From Aquabacterium sp. J223 (GTDB lineage Bacteria; Pseudomonadota; Gammaproteobacteria; Burkholderiales; Burkholderiaceae_C), in contig NZ_CP088297.1 in the NCBI RefSeq assembly GCF_024666615.1, forward strand, positions 3,286,001 through 3,350,000: a DNA stretch of 64,000 nucleotides. The letters run 5' to 3'. Below the pieces are notes generated by a model that was not told where the DNA came from, did no database searches, and worked only from the letters and a program-made list of their open reading frames with translations. Made by a program: the position numbers and the translations under genes. Shown here in pieces: positions 7,650 to 16,272 of the stretch; within the stretch, counting starts at the first letter, position 1; each line of letters starts with the position of its first letter.

Positions 7650-9503
7650 ATGTCGTCTTCCCCTGCCAAGCCTGCTTCGACGTCCGCCCCCCGCCCCCAG
7701 CCACAACTTCCTGCGAGGCATCCTCGAGCGCGACCTGGCGCAGGGCACCTACGCCGGCCGCACCTGGCACGGCAGCCCGGGCGACGCGGCGCACCAGGCG
7801 CAGGGCGGGCCTGATCCCGCGAAGGTGCGGCTGCGTTTCCCGCCCGAGCCCAACGGCTACCTGCATGTCGGCCACGCCAAGAGCATCTGCCTGAACTTCG
7901 GCCTGGCGCGCGACTTCGGCGGCGTGTGCCACCTGCGCTTCGACGACACCAACCCGGAGAAGGAAGAGCAGGAGTACGTGGACGCCATCGTCGACGCGGT
8001 GCGCTGGCTGGGCTTCAACTGGGACGCCGACAACGGCGCCGGGGTGGTGACCAGCCACCTCTACTACGCCAGCGACTACTTCGACTTCATGTACCGGGCG
8101 GCCGAGGCGCTGATCGAGGCCGGCCTGGCCTATGTCGACGAGCAGACCCCCGAGCAGATGCGCGCCAGCCGCGGCGACTTCAACACCCCGGGCACCGACA
8201 GCCCGTTCCGCGGCCGCAGCCCGCAGGAGAACCTGGCGCGCTTTCGCGAGATGCGCGACGGCCGTCATCCGGACGGCGCGATGGTGCTGCGCGCCAAGAT
8301 CGACATGGCCTCGCCCAACATCAACCTGCGCGACCCGGCGATCTACCGCATCAAGCACGCCACCCACCACAACACCGGCGACCGCTGGTGCCTCTACCCG
8401 ATGTACACCTACGCGCACCCGATCGAGGACGCGCTGGAGAACATCACCCACAGCGTGTGCACGCTGGAGTTCGAGGACCAGCGGCCCTTCTACGACTGGC
8501 TGCTCGAGCACCTGGCCACGCTCGGCCTGCTCAAGCACCCGCTGCCCAAGCAGTACGAGTTCGCGCGGCTCAACCTGACCTACGTGGTCACCAGCAAGCG
8601 CAAGCTCAAGGCGCTGGTCGACGAGGGCATCGTCGACGGCTGGGACGACCCGCGCATGCCCACCATCCTCGGCCTGCGCCGGCGCGGCTACACCCCCGAG
8701 GCGATCCAGCTCTTCTGCGAGCGCATCGGCGTGACCAAGGACTACAGCTGGATCGACTACGCCACGCTCGACGCCGCGCTGCGCGACGACCTGGAGGGCA
8801 AGGCGCCGCGCGCGATGGCGGTGCTCGACCCGGTGAAGCTGGTGCTGCAGAACTGGGACGAGGTGATCGGCGCCGGCCAGGTGGAACCGTGCAGCGCGCC
8901 GGCCCACCCCCCACCACCCCGACCTCGGCCAGCGCCAGTTCAGCCTCGGCCCCGAGGTCTGGATCGAACGCGAGGACTTCCAGGAAGAACCGCCCAAGGG
9001 CTACCACCGGCTGTACCCGCCGCGCTACGACGGCCAGGGCGGCCGCCTGCCGGGCAGCACCGTGCGGCTGAAGTACGGCTACGTGATCGAGTGCACCGGG
9101 CTGCGCAAGAACTTCGACGGCAGCCTGGCCGAGGTGCACGCCAAGCTGGTCCCCGACACGAAGAGCGGCACCCCCGGCGCCGACCGGGTGAAGACCAAGG
9201 GCGTGATCACCTGGGTCGGCGTGCACGACGCGGTGCCGGCCGAGGTGCGCCTGTACGACCGCCTCTTCACCGACCCCCAGCCCGACGCCGGCGGCAAGGA
9301 CTTCAAGGCGCTGCTGAACCCCGACGCCAAGCGGGTGGTCACCGCCTACCTGGAGCCATCACTGGCCGACGCGAAGCCGGACCACCGCTTCCAGTTCGAG
9401 CGCCACGGCTACTTCGTCAGCGACGCCAAGGACCACCTGCCCAGCCAGGGCCGGGCGGTGTTCAACCGGATCACGGGGTTGAAGGACGGCTGGGGGGAAG
9501 TGA
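7650..9503 (+). CDS. glnS: glutaminyl-tRNA synthetase, three frame breaks
   Basis: GlnRS charges tRNA-Gln. The class I signature [16 protein letters not shown] is present, followed by the Rossmann core ([18 protein letters not shown]) and a KMSKS-like [12 protein letters not shown]. The C-terminal beta-barrels include [20 protein letters not shown]. The protein is interrupted three times. One extra C at 7687-7692 separates [14 protein letters not shown] from [10 protein letters not shown]. One extra C at 8907-8912 breaks [13 protein letters not shown]. One extra G at 9492-9497 hides the natural end DGWGK-stop at 9501-9503. All are in runs of six. Corrected, it is a normal full-length enzyme. 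Loss of an essential gene is unlikely, so sequencing error is the simplest reading. Confidence 0.9.
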
Positions 9504-10107
9504 CCACGCTGGCCGAACAGGTCGCGGTCGTCGGCCTGATCCCCGCAACGCTGTTCGCTGGGCCGGGCGTCGCCATCGGGCTGCTGCAACATCGCAAACG
9601 CCGTGAACGGGCCAGGCGGCGTTCACCCCTGCCGCATGGCTCTACCTGCTGAGGGAGACCGGCCACAGCCTGCGCGAACAGCTGGACGCGTTGCAGACGG
9701 ACGTGATGCTCGACGTCTTCCTGCCGTCCACCATGCCGCTCGCGTTGTTGGCAGTCTGGCTGACCCAGGCCCATCTGGCGGAGACCACGGGCTACACCAC
9801 GCCCCAGGCGCTGAAAGGCCGCGAAGGCGCAACGGTACGATTCGACGGCAACACACTGCAGTTCCCGGCCGGCAAAACAATCGCGCCGTTGGAGCAATCG
9901 AACGCTGACACGGGAAGGCGATGTTTGTTTGATGGCTGTCGGCCAGGAGCGACCTCTCGTGGAGGGCTGCTTTCGTGCAAAGCCAGAGCGCCGCATCAGC
10001 CCCTCGCTCGCCGACAGCGGGGCCGACGCACTGACGCGCGGAAGGAGCCTGCGCACCCGCGATTGCCTAGGCAGCCGCGGACCACACTTGGAGCTCTTGT
10101 CGCCTAG
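9500..10107 (+). CDS. hypothetical membrane protein, poorly defined
   Basis: I do not recognise this. A GTG at 9500 would overlap the corrected glnS stop (GTGA) and open [20 protein letters not shown], a plausible membrane helix followed by basic [10 protein letters not shown]. Near 9609 the sense seems to jump to the +1 frame. There it gives [20 protein letters not shown], then a second hydrophobic stretch ([16 protein letters not shown]) and [20 protein letters not shown]. The tail beyond ~9930 looks non-coding and is less GC-rich (GATGTTTGTTTGATGG near 9920). It may be a small two-helix protein with a frame break, or a decaying remnant at the edge of the following cassette. A GTGAACG/CGTTCAC inverted repeat lies at 9603-9626. 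Confidence 0.28.
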
Positions 10108-11132
10108 CGCGCATCCATCCCGATCTCAAGCGGCAACGGCGCTTCGGGGTGGACGAGGCCACCGGCCCGCAACTCGCGCCAGAAGTCGCTCGGCACCACC
10201 TGCTCCAGCGCGGCGCGGTCCTCGGCGATGCGCCCGGGCCGGCTGGCACCAGGGACCACAGCGGCGACGGCGGGGTGGGCGAGTGCGAACTGCAGCCCGG
10301 CGGCTTTCATGCTGACGCCGTGGCGCTCGGCAACGGCCTTGATGGCTGAAACCCTTTGGAGGATCGCCGGCGTGGCTGGCGCGTACTCGAAGTTTGGTCC
10401 GCCGACCAGCGCGCCCGAGCTGTACGGCCCGCCGACCACGATGCTTAGGCCACGCTCGACCACCTTGGGCATCACGCGCTGCAGCGCGCGCGAGTGATCG
10501 AGCAGCGTGTAGCGGCCCGCCAGCAGGAAGCCGTCCGGCCGCGGCCCTTGCAGGTCGAGCAGCAGCTCGATCGGCTCCACGCGGTTCACGCCCAGGCCCC
10601 AAGCCTTGATGACGCCTTCGTCACGCAGCCGGTCCAGGGTCTTGAAGGCGCCCCGACGCGCGCTGTCGAAGACCGAGAGCCATTCGTCGCCGTAGAAGTC
10701 CTGCGCCACGTCGTGCACCCAAACGATCTCGATGTGGTCTGTCTTCAGGCGCCGCAGGCTGTCGTCGATGGAGCGCAGCGTGGCATCGGCCGAGTAGTCG
10801 TTGACGATGCGGTTCGGCCGACCGTGCTGGAACACCTGGCCCTTTTCGCCGAGGTCGCGCGTGCTCGGGTCCTCCACCTCGTCGAGGATCAGGCGGCCCA
10901 CCTTCGTGCTGATGACGTACTCGTCGCGCGGACGGTCGGCCAGCGCCTCGCCCATGCGAAGCTCGGCCAGGCCCGCGCCGTAGAACGGCGCGTTGTCGAA
11001 ATAGCGGATGCCGTCGTTCCAGGCCGCATCCACCGTCGCCCGTGCCTCCGCTTCCGGGATGTCACGGAACATGTTGCCCAGCGGCGCGGTGCCGAAGCCC
11101 AACTTGCCGGGGAGAAGGTCTCTCAGTGCCAT
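10104..11132 (-). CDS. aldo/keto reductase
   Basis: This is a 342-residue NADPH-dependent oxidoreductase of the AKR superfamily. It shows LGFGTAPLGNMF at the N-terminus, the tetrad Asp/Tyr region FDNAPFYGAGLAELRMGEAL, the Lys in VISTKVGR, and the His in EIVWVHDVAQD. This subgroup resembles L-fucose/galactose dehydrogenase-type and pyridoxal-reductase-like AKRs. The start at 11132 has AAAGGA upstream; a longer upstream frame was rejected. It is the last gene of a three-gene minus-strand set (DJ-1, ABM, AKR) that looks like a carbonyl/quinone detoxification cassette. The exact substrate is not predictable. Confidence 0.88.
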   Translation of the reverse strand: MALRDLLPGKLGFGTAPLGNMFRDIPEAEARATVDAAWNDGIRYFDNAPFYGAGLAELRMGEALADRPRDEYVISTKVGRLILDEVEDPSTRDLGEKGQVFQHGRPNRIVNDYSADATLRSIDDSLRRLKTDHIEIVWVHDVAQDFYGDEWLSVFDSARRGAFKTLDRLRDEGVIKAWGLGVNRVEPIELLLDLQGPRPDGFLLAGRYTLLDHSRALQRVMPKVVERGLSIVVGGPYSSGALVGGPNFEYAPATPAILQRVSAIKAVAERHGVSMKAAGLQFALAHPAVAAVVPGASRPGRIAEDRAALEQVVPSDFWRELRAGGLVHPEAPLPLEIGMDAR

Positions 11133-11160
11133 GTTCAGGTTCCTTTCATGTTCAGCGCCG

Positions 11161-11502
11161 TCAGGGCGTGGGCGGGACGGTGGGCTGAGGGGCTGCGGCA
11201 TGCGCGTCGTGAGGGTGCAGGATCTGCACCTGCCGCGCAAGCAGCAACGGCAGCACCCCTTCGAGCACCTCACGCTGGTAGTGCGGCGAAGCGCGGTGCT
11301 CGTAGAGCGCCTCGCTGTCGCGGTACTGCTCCACCAGCAGCACGGTGTCCGGCGCGTCGACGGCCCGGTAAGCCTCGTAGCTCAGGCATCCCGGCTCGGC
11401 CAGCGAGGCCGAGCGGAGGCGGGCGACGATGTCGAGCACCTGGTCGACATCGCCACTCACCTGCCAGCGCGCCACCACGATCACGGGTGCGCCGGCGATC
11501 AT
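11161..11502 (-). CDS. antibiotic biosynthesis monooxygenase (ABM) domain protein
   Basis: This 113-residue ferredoxin-like-fold protein of the ABM family (PF03992) has VIVVARWQVSGDVDQVLDIV, LAEPGCLSYEAYRA and VLLVEQYRDSEALYEHRASP. The family includes quinol monooxygenases such as YgiN and many stress proteins of unknown function. Its ATG shares one base with the stop of the DJ-1 gene (TGATG), implying translational coupling. With an AKR and a DJ-1 protein it suggests a response to reactive carbonyls or quinones (inference). Confidence 0.85.
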   Translation of the reverse strand: MIAGAPVIVVARWQVSGDVDQVLDIVARLRSASLAEPGCLSYEAYRAVDAPDTVLLVEQYRDSEALYEHRASPHYQREVLEGVLPLLLARQVQILHPHDAHAAAPQPTVPPTP

Positions 11503-12179
11503 CACGCCACCTTCTGCAGTGCGTGGGCGATGGCCTCGCCGACCAGCGTGCCGGAAGCCGGGTTCTGCCCGGTGATCAGGTGGCCGTCGACCATCAGCTT
11601 GGGCTGCCAGGGAGCCGCCGCTTCGTACAGCGCGCCCTCGGCGCGCAAGGCGGTCTCGAGGTCGAAGGGCACGTCGGGGCGGGCGTAGCCGTCTTCCTCG
11701 GCCGTGGAGAAGCCGGCGATCTTGCGCCCGCGCACCAGGGGCGTCCCGTCTTCCAGCGTCACGCCCAGCAGCGCCGCGGGACCGTGACAGACCGCGGCCA
11801 CGACCTTGTCGCCGTCCCAGGCCCGGCGAACCACGGCCTGCACCTCGGGATTGCCGGTGATGTCGACCATCGGGCCGAGGCCGCCGGGAAAGAAGACCGC
11901 GTCGTAGTCGAGCACGTCCACCTCGGAGAGCTTGCGGCTGCGCGACAGTCGACGGTACGACGCACTGCTGCGGAACGCCGCCTGCACGGGATCGCTGGCG
12001 TCGTAGCCGTCTTCGAAGGGCTTGCCGCCCAGCGGCGAGGCGTACTCGATGGCGATGCCCGCCCTTTCGAGCGCTTCGGCCGGATGCGCGATCTCGGGGA
12101 AGAAGAAACCGGTCGGGCGGCGGTTGGGCCCGATCTCGGCGGCGTTTGTCACAACGAATAGGACATGCTTGAGGCTCAT
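11502..12179 (-). CDS. DJ-1/PfpI family protein (type 1 glutamine amidotransferase-like)
   Basis: This 225-residue protein has the DJ-1/PfpI/Hsp31 fold. The nucleophile elbow AAVCHGPAALL holds the reactive Cys. The upstream acidic region (FFFPEIAHPAEAL) and FPGGLGPMVDI are typical of the ThiJ/Hsp31 class of glyoxalase-III or protein deglycase-like enzymes. It is first in the operon, with ribosome site AAGGAG. It is divergent from a LysR-family gene, the normal layout for a LysR-regulated operon. Confidence 0.88.
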   Translation of the reverse strand: MSLKHVLFVVTNAAEIGPNRRPTGFFFPEIAHPAEALERAGIAIEYASPLGGKPFEDGYDASDPVQAAFRSSASYRRLSRSRKLSEVDVLDYDAVFFPGGLGPMVDITGNPEVQAVVRRAWDGDKVVAAVCHGPAALLGVTLEDGTPLVRGRKIAGFSTAEEDGYARPDVPFDLETALRAEGALYEAAAPWQPKLMVDGHLITGQNPASGTLVGEAIAHALQKVA

Positions 12180-12271
12180 GGCAGTGCTCCTTGGCTTTGC
12201 GTTGACACCCGTGGATCCGGGATGGAGCGAAGAATAGGCAGCCCTGCGGTGCAGCAGTAGACCGGCGCGGT

Positions 12272-12301
12272 TTGACGAATTGGCCTACTGCATTTGACAA
12301 T
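12272..12301 (+). promoter_or_regulatory. possible sigma-70 promoter of the LysR gene
   Basis: TTGACG at 12272-12277 and GACAAT at 12296-12301 are separated by 18 bases. The predicted transcription start would fall at or next to the ATG at 12308, so the mRNA could be leaderless. No ribosome site is visible before that ATG. The 128-base divergent region should also hold the LysR binding site. Confidence 0.35.
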
Positions 12302-12307
12302 GACGCG

Positions 12308-13210
12308 ATGGACGAGTCATTGCCGTCGGTCCTCGACGAGTTGCGCGGGATGGCGGTCTTCGCGACCGTCGTGCGCTGCGGCAGCTTCGCCGCGGGGGCC
12401 CGCGCGCTGGGCCTGACCCGTGCCGTCGTGAGCCACCACGTGCGCGCTCTGGAGACGCGGATCGGCGTGCCACTGGCGCAGCGAAGCACGCGCAGCTTCA
12501 GCCTCACGCCCGCAGGCGAGGCGTTTCGTGTGCACTGCGAACGGCTGCTGGACGAGGCCCACGACGGCATGCGCGGCATGGAGTTGCTGCGTGCCGAGCC
12601 ACGCGGGCAGGTCCGCATCACCTGCTCGCACCATTTCGGCAGCAAGCGCGTCCTGCCCGCCCTGCTGGCATTTCGAAGACGCTACCCGTCCATCCGCCTA
12701 CACGTCGCGATGAGCGACGCCAATGTCGACCTGGTGCAGCAGGGCATCGAACTGGCCGTGAGGGCCGGGCCACTGGGCGACTCGGACCTGGTGGCCCGGC
12801 ACCTGGTCAGCGAGCCGACGATGCTGTGTGCCGCGCCGTCCTACCTTCGCCGCCGGCCCGCGCCGGCGTCGGCCGCCGAGCTGGCGCAGCACCGCTGGGT
12901 TCTCTATCCGCCGAGCCAGCGGTCGGTCAGGCTGGGCCAGGCAGGTCAGGAGGCCGAGGTGCCCGTGGACGGCGACATCGTCACCGACAGCGCCGCAGCC
13001 CGCCTCGCGTTCGTGCTGGCCGGAGAAGGCATCGCACGCCTGCCGGCCTACGATGCGGCGACGCCGCTCGCCTCGGGCGAGTTGGTGCAGGTGCTGCCGC
13101 AGTTGCAAACCGCTCCGCTCGAGATCTTCGTGGTGCACGGTCGGCGCATCGGTCCGAGCGCACGGCTGCTGCGGGATTTCCTGCTGGCCAGCGCCAAGGG
13201 CGAGGACTGA
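12308..13210 (+). CDS. LysR-family transcriptional regulator
   Basis: This is a 300-residue LysR-type regulator. The N-terminal winged helix-turn-helix is FATVVRCGSFAAGARALGLT...VVSHHVRALETRIGVPLAQR. The LysR substrate-binding domain follows (GQVRITCSHHFGSKRVLPAL). It is divergent from the DJ-1/ABM/AKR operon and probably controls it. The ATG at 12308 was chosen because an upstream in-frame start at 12272 would overlap the candidate -35 box. Confidence 0.88.
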   Translation: MDESLPSVLDELRGMAVFATVVRCGSFAAGARALGLTRAVVSHHVRALETRIGVPLAQRSTRSFSLTPAGEAFRVHCERLLDEAHDGMRGMELLRAEPRGQVRITCSHHFGSKRVLPALLAFRRRYPSIRLHVAMSDANVDLVQQGIELAVRAGPLGDSDLVARHLVSEPTMLCAAPSYLRRRPAPASAAELAQHRWVLYPPSQRSVRLGQAGQEAEVPVDGDIVTDSAAARLAFVLAGEGIARLPAYDAATPLASGELVQVLPQLQTAPLEIFVVHGRRIGPSARLLRDFLLASAKGED

Positions 13211-13287
13211 GGTCCGCCTTCCGGCAACGAGTTCGGGGGCGCGAGTGTCGCGCCGGGGTCGAGGGCAGTCGGCCGCGATACGAACCG

Positions 13288-13315
13288 AGGGCATGCCCTG
13301 GCTGATCCGATCAGC
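13288..13315. repeat. two perfect palindromes between convergent genes
   Basis: AGGGCATGCCCT (13288-13299) is a 12-base palindrome. GCTGATC-C-GATCAGC (13301-13315) is a 7-1-7 inverted repeat. They sit in the 200-base gap between the LysR gene and the convergent racemase gene. They may form a bidirectional terminator, though no T run follows. Confidence 0.45.
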
Positions 13316-13411
13316 AGAGTCGTCACACCGCCGCTGCGATCCTGCTCCCTTCGATCGCTGCCGCATGCCCGCACATGCCGGCAAGCTGCTGGTGCAACCC
13401 TCGATGGTCCG

Positions 13412-14159
13412 TCACGAAGCTGACCCTATCCGCGCCATCCCCGGACTGACCGCGCTCCACTCGGCGACGAAGCCGTCGCTGGCGCGTTGCGGTGGCGGCG
13501 CGGCGCCGTCCAGCAGCACCTTCAGGCCGGCGTGCGCGCTGTCGATGAGCGGCAGGTCCACCCGCGCCTGAAGCGCCTCGGCGTAACCCGCCAGGCCGGC
13601 ACCGCCGATCACGATCGCGGCCACGCCGGGCCGGGCGGCGGCGCGGCAGGCCTCTGCGAGGTGCCGCAGCGCGCCCTCTGGGTCGGCCTGCAGCTGCGCG
13701 CCGGTGGGCGCCACGGTCTCGATGTGCCGCAGCCGCTCGCCGTGGCCCAGGCTCACCGCCAGCCGCCGCAGCATCGGCTTCCACCGCTCGCCCCCCGGTG
13801 ACGACGGCGAAGCCGCCGTGGCGCGACGCCTCGGTGAACGACGCCTCGGCCAGGCCCGTGACCGGGCAGGCGCTGGACTCGCGCAGTGCGAACAGCCCGG
13901 GGTCGCCGAAGCAGCCGATCAGCACCCCGTCCAGCGGCGCCGAGCCGGCGTCGGCCTCGGCGACGTGCTGGGCCCAGGTGTCGAGCACCGCCACGCCGGC
14001 GACCGCATGGCTGGCCTCGCAGGCGATGTAGCGCGCCCCAAAAGTGGCCGTGCGCACCGACAGGTGCACCCCTTCGGGCAGCCGCGGCCGCAAAGCCCGC
14101 ACCAAACGGTCGGTGGTCGCGGTGCTGGTGTTGGGGTTGATCAGCAGGAGATGGCGCAT
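13412..14159 (-). CDS. Asp/Glu/hydantoin racemase family protein, one-base frame break
   Basis: The protein begins MRHLLLINPNTSTATTDRLV, the N-terminus typical of hydantoin racemase/HyuE proteins (PF01177). The two catalytic Cys regions are visible: ARYIACEASHAV and later sequence ending IVIGGAGLAGYAE. After AVVTGG the frame breaks at a run of six C at 13791-13796. Removing one base gives ERWKPMLRRLAVSLGHGERL and the rest of the domain, about 248 residues. The family racemises hydantoins, allantoin, aspartate or glutamate. Nearby uptake genes suggest a role in using such nitrogen compounds. Confidence 0.8.
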
Positions 14160-14235
14160 CGGACGGGAGGGGCGGCCGGGAAATCTTGGCATGGATTCTG
14201 CGGACGCGCGGCCCTCCTTCTGCCAGGAGTCTTCG

Positions 14236-15225
14236 ATGAAGCGTCGCCTCGTTCTCGCCGCTGGTGCCGCCGGTGCCGCCGCAGTGTCCACGCCCGCCTG
14301 GGTCGGTGCCCAGAGCGCCTGGCCCAGCCGCGGTCCTGTCCGCCTGATCGCCCAGTTCCCGCCCGGTGGCCTGGTGGACACCGTCGCCCGGCTGATGGCG
14401 CCGCACCTGTCGCAGGCCATCGGCCAGACGGTGGTGGTCGAGAACAAGCCGGGGGCCGGCGGCCTGATCGGCACCGACCAGGTGGCCAAGGCGCCGGCCG
14501 ACGGCTACACGCTCCTGGTCAGCCATGCGTCGGTGCACATCTACGCGCCGGCCACGCGCAACACCATGCCCTTCGACGCGGTGAGCGACTTCACCCACAT
14601 GGCCATGCTGGTGGAGGCGCCGATGGTGCTGCTGGTGCGCAGCCAGTCGCCCTACCAGAGCCTGGGCCAGTACGTGGCGACGGCCAAGACCAAGCAGGTG
14701 CGCTACGGCACGTCGGGCATCGGCTCGGCCAACCACCTGTTCGGCGAGCTGCTCAAGCTCGACGGCCAGGCCCCCGAGCACGACCACGTGCCCTACCAGG
14801 GCAGCGCGCCGGCGATGCAGGACCTGCTCAGCGGCCAGATCGACGGCCTGTTCGACCCCATCACCACCAACGTGGCGCAGCTCAAGGCCGGTTCGCTGCG
14901 CGCGCTGGCCGTCTCCACCCCGGCGCGGCTGCCGGCCCTGCCCAACATCCCGACCTTCGCCGAACAGGGCTTCCCCTCGATGACCGGTTCGCAGTGGCTG
15001 GGCCTGTCGGGGCCGAAGAACCTGCCGGCGCCGATCGTGCAGCGCCTGACGGCGCTGATGCCCGAGATCCTGGCCAAGCCCGACGTCATGGCCCGGCTGG
15101 AGGACCTGCAGACCCTGCCGCGCAAGGCCCCGGTGCTGGGCGAGGACTTCAACAAGCTCATCCGCTCGCAGATCGACACCTGGACCAAGGTGGCCAAGCG
15201 GGCCAAGGTCGAAGTGATCGTCTGA
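14236..15225 (+). CDS. Bug/TTT-type extracytoplasmic solute receptor
   Basis: This is a periplasmic tripartite tricarboxylate-type binding protein (PF03401) of 329 residues. The signal peptide MKRRLVLAAGAAGAAAVSTP ends near VGAQ. Typical features are RLIAQFPPGGLVDTVARLM, VVENKPGAGGLIGTDQVA and the VPYQGSAPAMQDLLSGQI region. AGGAG precedes the ATG at 14236. No TctA/TctB membrane partners are nearby, as is usual for the many orphan Bug proteins of Burkholderiales. It faces away from the racemase gene and probably binds a carboxylate-bearing nutrient. Confidence 0.93.
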   Translation: MKRRLVLAAGAAGAAAVSTPAWVGAQSAWPSRGPVRLIAQFPPGGLVDTVARLMAPHLSQAIGQTVVVENKPGAGGLIGTDQVAKAPADGYTLLVSHASVHIYAPATRNTMPFDAVSDFTHMAMLVEAPMVLLVRSQSPYQSLGQYVATAKTKQVRYGTSGIGSANHLFGELLKLDGQAPEHDHVPYQGSAPAMQDLLSGQIDGLFDPITTNVAQLKAGSLRALAVSTPARLPALPNIPTFAEQGFPSMTGSQWLGLSGPKNLPAPIVQRLTALMPEILAKPDVMARLEDLQTLPRKAPVLGEDFNKLIRSQIDTWTKVAKRAKVEVIV

Positions 15226-15250
15226 GCCGGGCGGCGGCGGCGCCGCCCGC

Positions 15251-16012
15251 TCAGCGCCGCCGCACCACGCCCCGCGCCTTGCCGGCCTTCCGGCCCACGG
15301 CCGGCCTGCTCGCCGGCGTGCCCTCCACCTGCGCCGAGTACAGGCTCAGCACCTCGGACAGCGCCGGCGGCGGCGCCGGTTCGGCGTCCAGCGAGGCGCG
15401 CTGCACGATGGCGTCGATGTGCCGGTCCATGGCCTCCATCGCGGCCTCCGGCGCGCCGCTGCGCAGCGTCTCGATGATGTGGCGGTGCTCGCTGATGGCG
15501 CAGTCCTCCGAATGCGGGCGGGCGTGCAGCGCCAGGATGACCGAGCAGCGCGACACCGTCTCGCCCAGGTAGCGCTCGAGCAGGAAGTTGTCGGCCATCT
15601 CGGCCAGCGCCAGGTGGAAGTCGCCGGCCAGCCGGATGGAGGCCCTGCCGTCGCCCGCCTTGCGGGCGTGCTCCTCCTCCTTCACGATGCCTTCGAGCCG
15701 TCGGCCGTGGGCGCTGGTCCAGCGCTCGGCCACCAGCCGCACCGCCTCGCGCTCCAGCGCGCGCCGCACCGCGAAGACCTTGCGCGCCTCGCTCAGGCTG
15801 GGCTCGGCGACGGTGGCGGTGCGGCGCGGGCCGGCACGCACCAGCCCTTCGGACTGCAGCCGCGCCAGCACCGCGCGGATCGGCGTGCGGCTGACGCCGA
15901 ACTGCGCGGCCAGTTCGTCCTCCGGCAGCCGGGTGCCCGGCGCAATCGCCTGCTCGATGATCGCCCGGCGCAGGGTCTCGTAGGCCTTCTCGGCGGTGGA
16001 GGGGCTGTCCAT
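15251..16012 (-). CDS. GntR-family regulator with FCD domain
   Basis: This 253-residue regulator has an N-terminal winged helix (YETLRRAIIEQAIAPGTRLP...ELAAQFGVSRTPIRAVLARL) and an all-helical FCD ligand domain. The FCD metal ligands are suggested by DFHLALAEMADNFLLERYL and EHRHIIETLRSG. It is divergent from the DUF1989/BMP operon at 16102-18996 and likely controls it. An earlier in-frame ATG at 16099 would place coding sequence over the inverted repeats, so 16012 is preferred. Confidence 0.88.
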   Translation of the reverse strand: MDSPSTAEKAYETLRRAIIEQAIAPGTRLPEDELAAQFGVSRTPIRAVLARLQSEGLVRAGPRRTATVAEPSLSEARKVFAVRRALEREAVRLVAERWTSAHGRRLEGIVKEEEHARKAGDGRASIRLAGDFHLALAEMADNFLLERYLGETVSRCSVILALHARPHSEDCAISEHRHIIETLRSGAPEAAMEAMDRHIDAIVQRASLDAEPAPPPALSEVLSLYSAQVEGTPASRPAVGRKAGKARGVVRRR

Positions 16013-16024
16013 CGCCTCGACTGT

Positions 16025-16101
16025 ATGCCATCGGGCAATGGCATCGTCCTTGCTAAACCCACCCGGCTGGATACGAAACATCCAGCGTTTGGTATACACA
16101 A
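16025..16101. promoter_or_regulatory. candidate GntR operators
   Basis: The divergent region holds a perfect inverted repeat ATGCCAT-N6-ATGGCAT (16025-16044), 12 bases upstream of the GntR start. A second dyad, TTGGTATACACAA (around 16089-16101), abuts the next gene's ATG. FCD-type GntR proteins often bind short dyads of the GTATAC kind, so both are candidate autoregulatory/operon operators. Confidence 0.45.
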
Positions 16102-16272
16102 ATGCACCGAATCAGTGTCCCGTTGAACCGGCAGCAGCTCGAGCTGCTCGACCGCACCATCCTGGGCGGCGCCGCGCCCGATCGCGCGGCGCTGCTGCTG
16201 CGGGCGCTGCGCGAGCACGCCCGGCCTTCGCCGGCGCCGGCCATCGCCGCACCGGCGAAGGAGCCGCGGTGA
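16102..16272 (+). CDS. small ribbon-helix-helix-like protein
   Basis: A 56-codon frame, MHRISVPLNRQQLELLDRTI..., continues GGAAPDRAALLLRALREHAR and ends in a Pro/Ala tail. A beta strand followed by two helices resembles CopG/Arc-type ribbon-helix-helix proteins. Its stop overlaps the GTG of the DUF1989 gene, and its 3' end contains that gene's AAGGAG site. No ribosome site precedes its own ATG, so it would be leaderless or may not be expressed. Confidence 0.42.
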   Translation: MHRISVPLNRQQLELLDRTILGGAAPDRAALLLRALREHARPSPAPAIAAPAKEPR

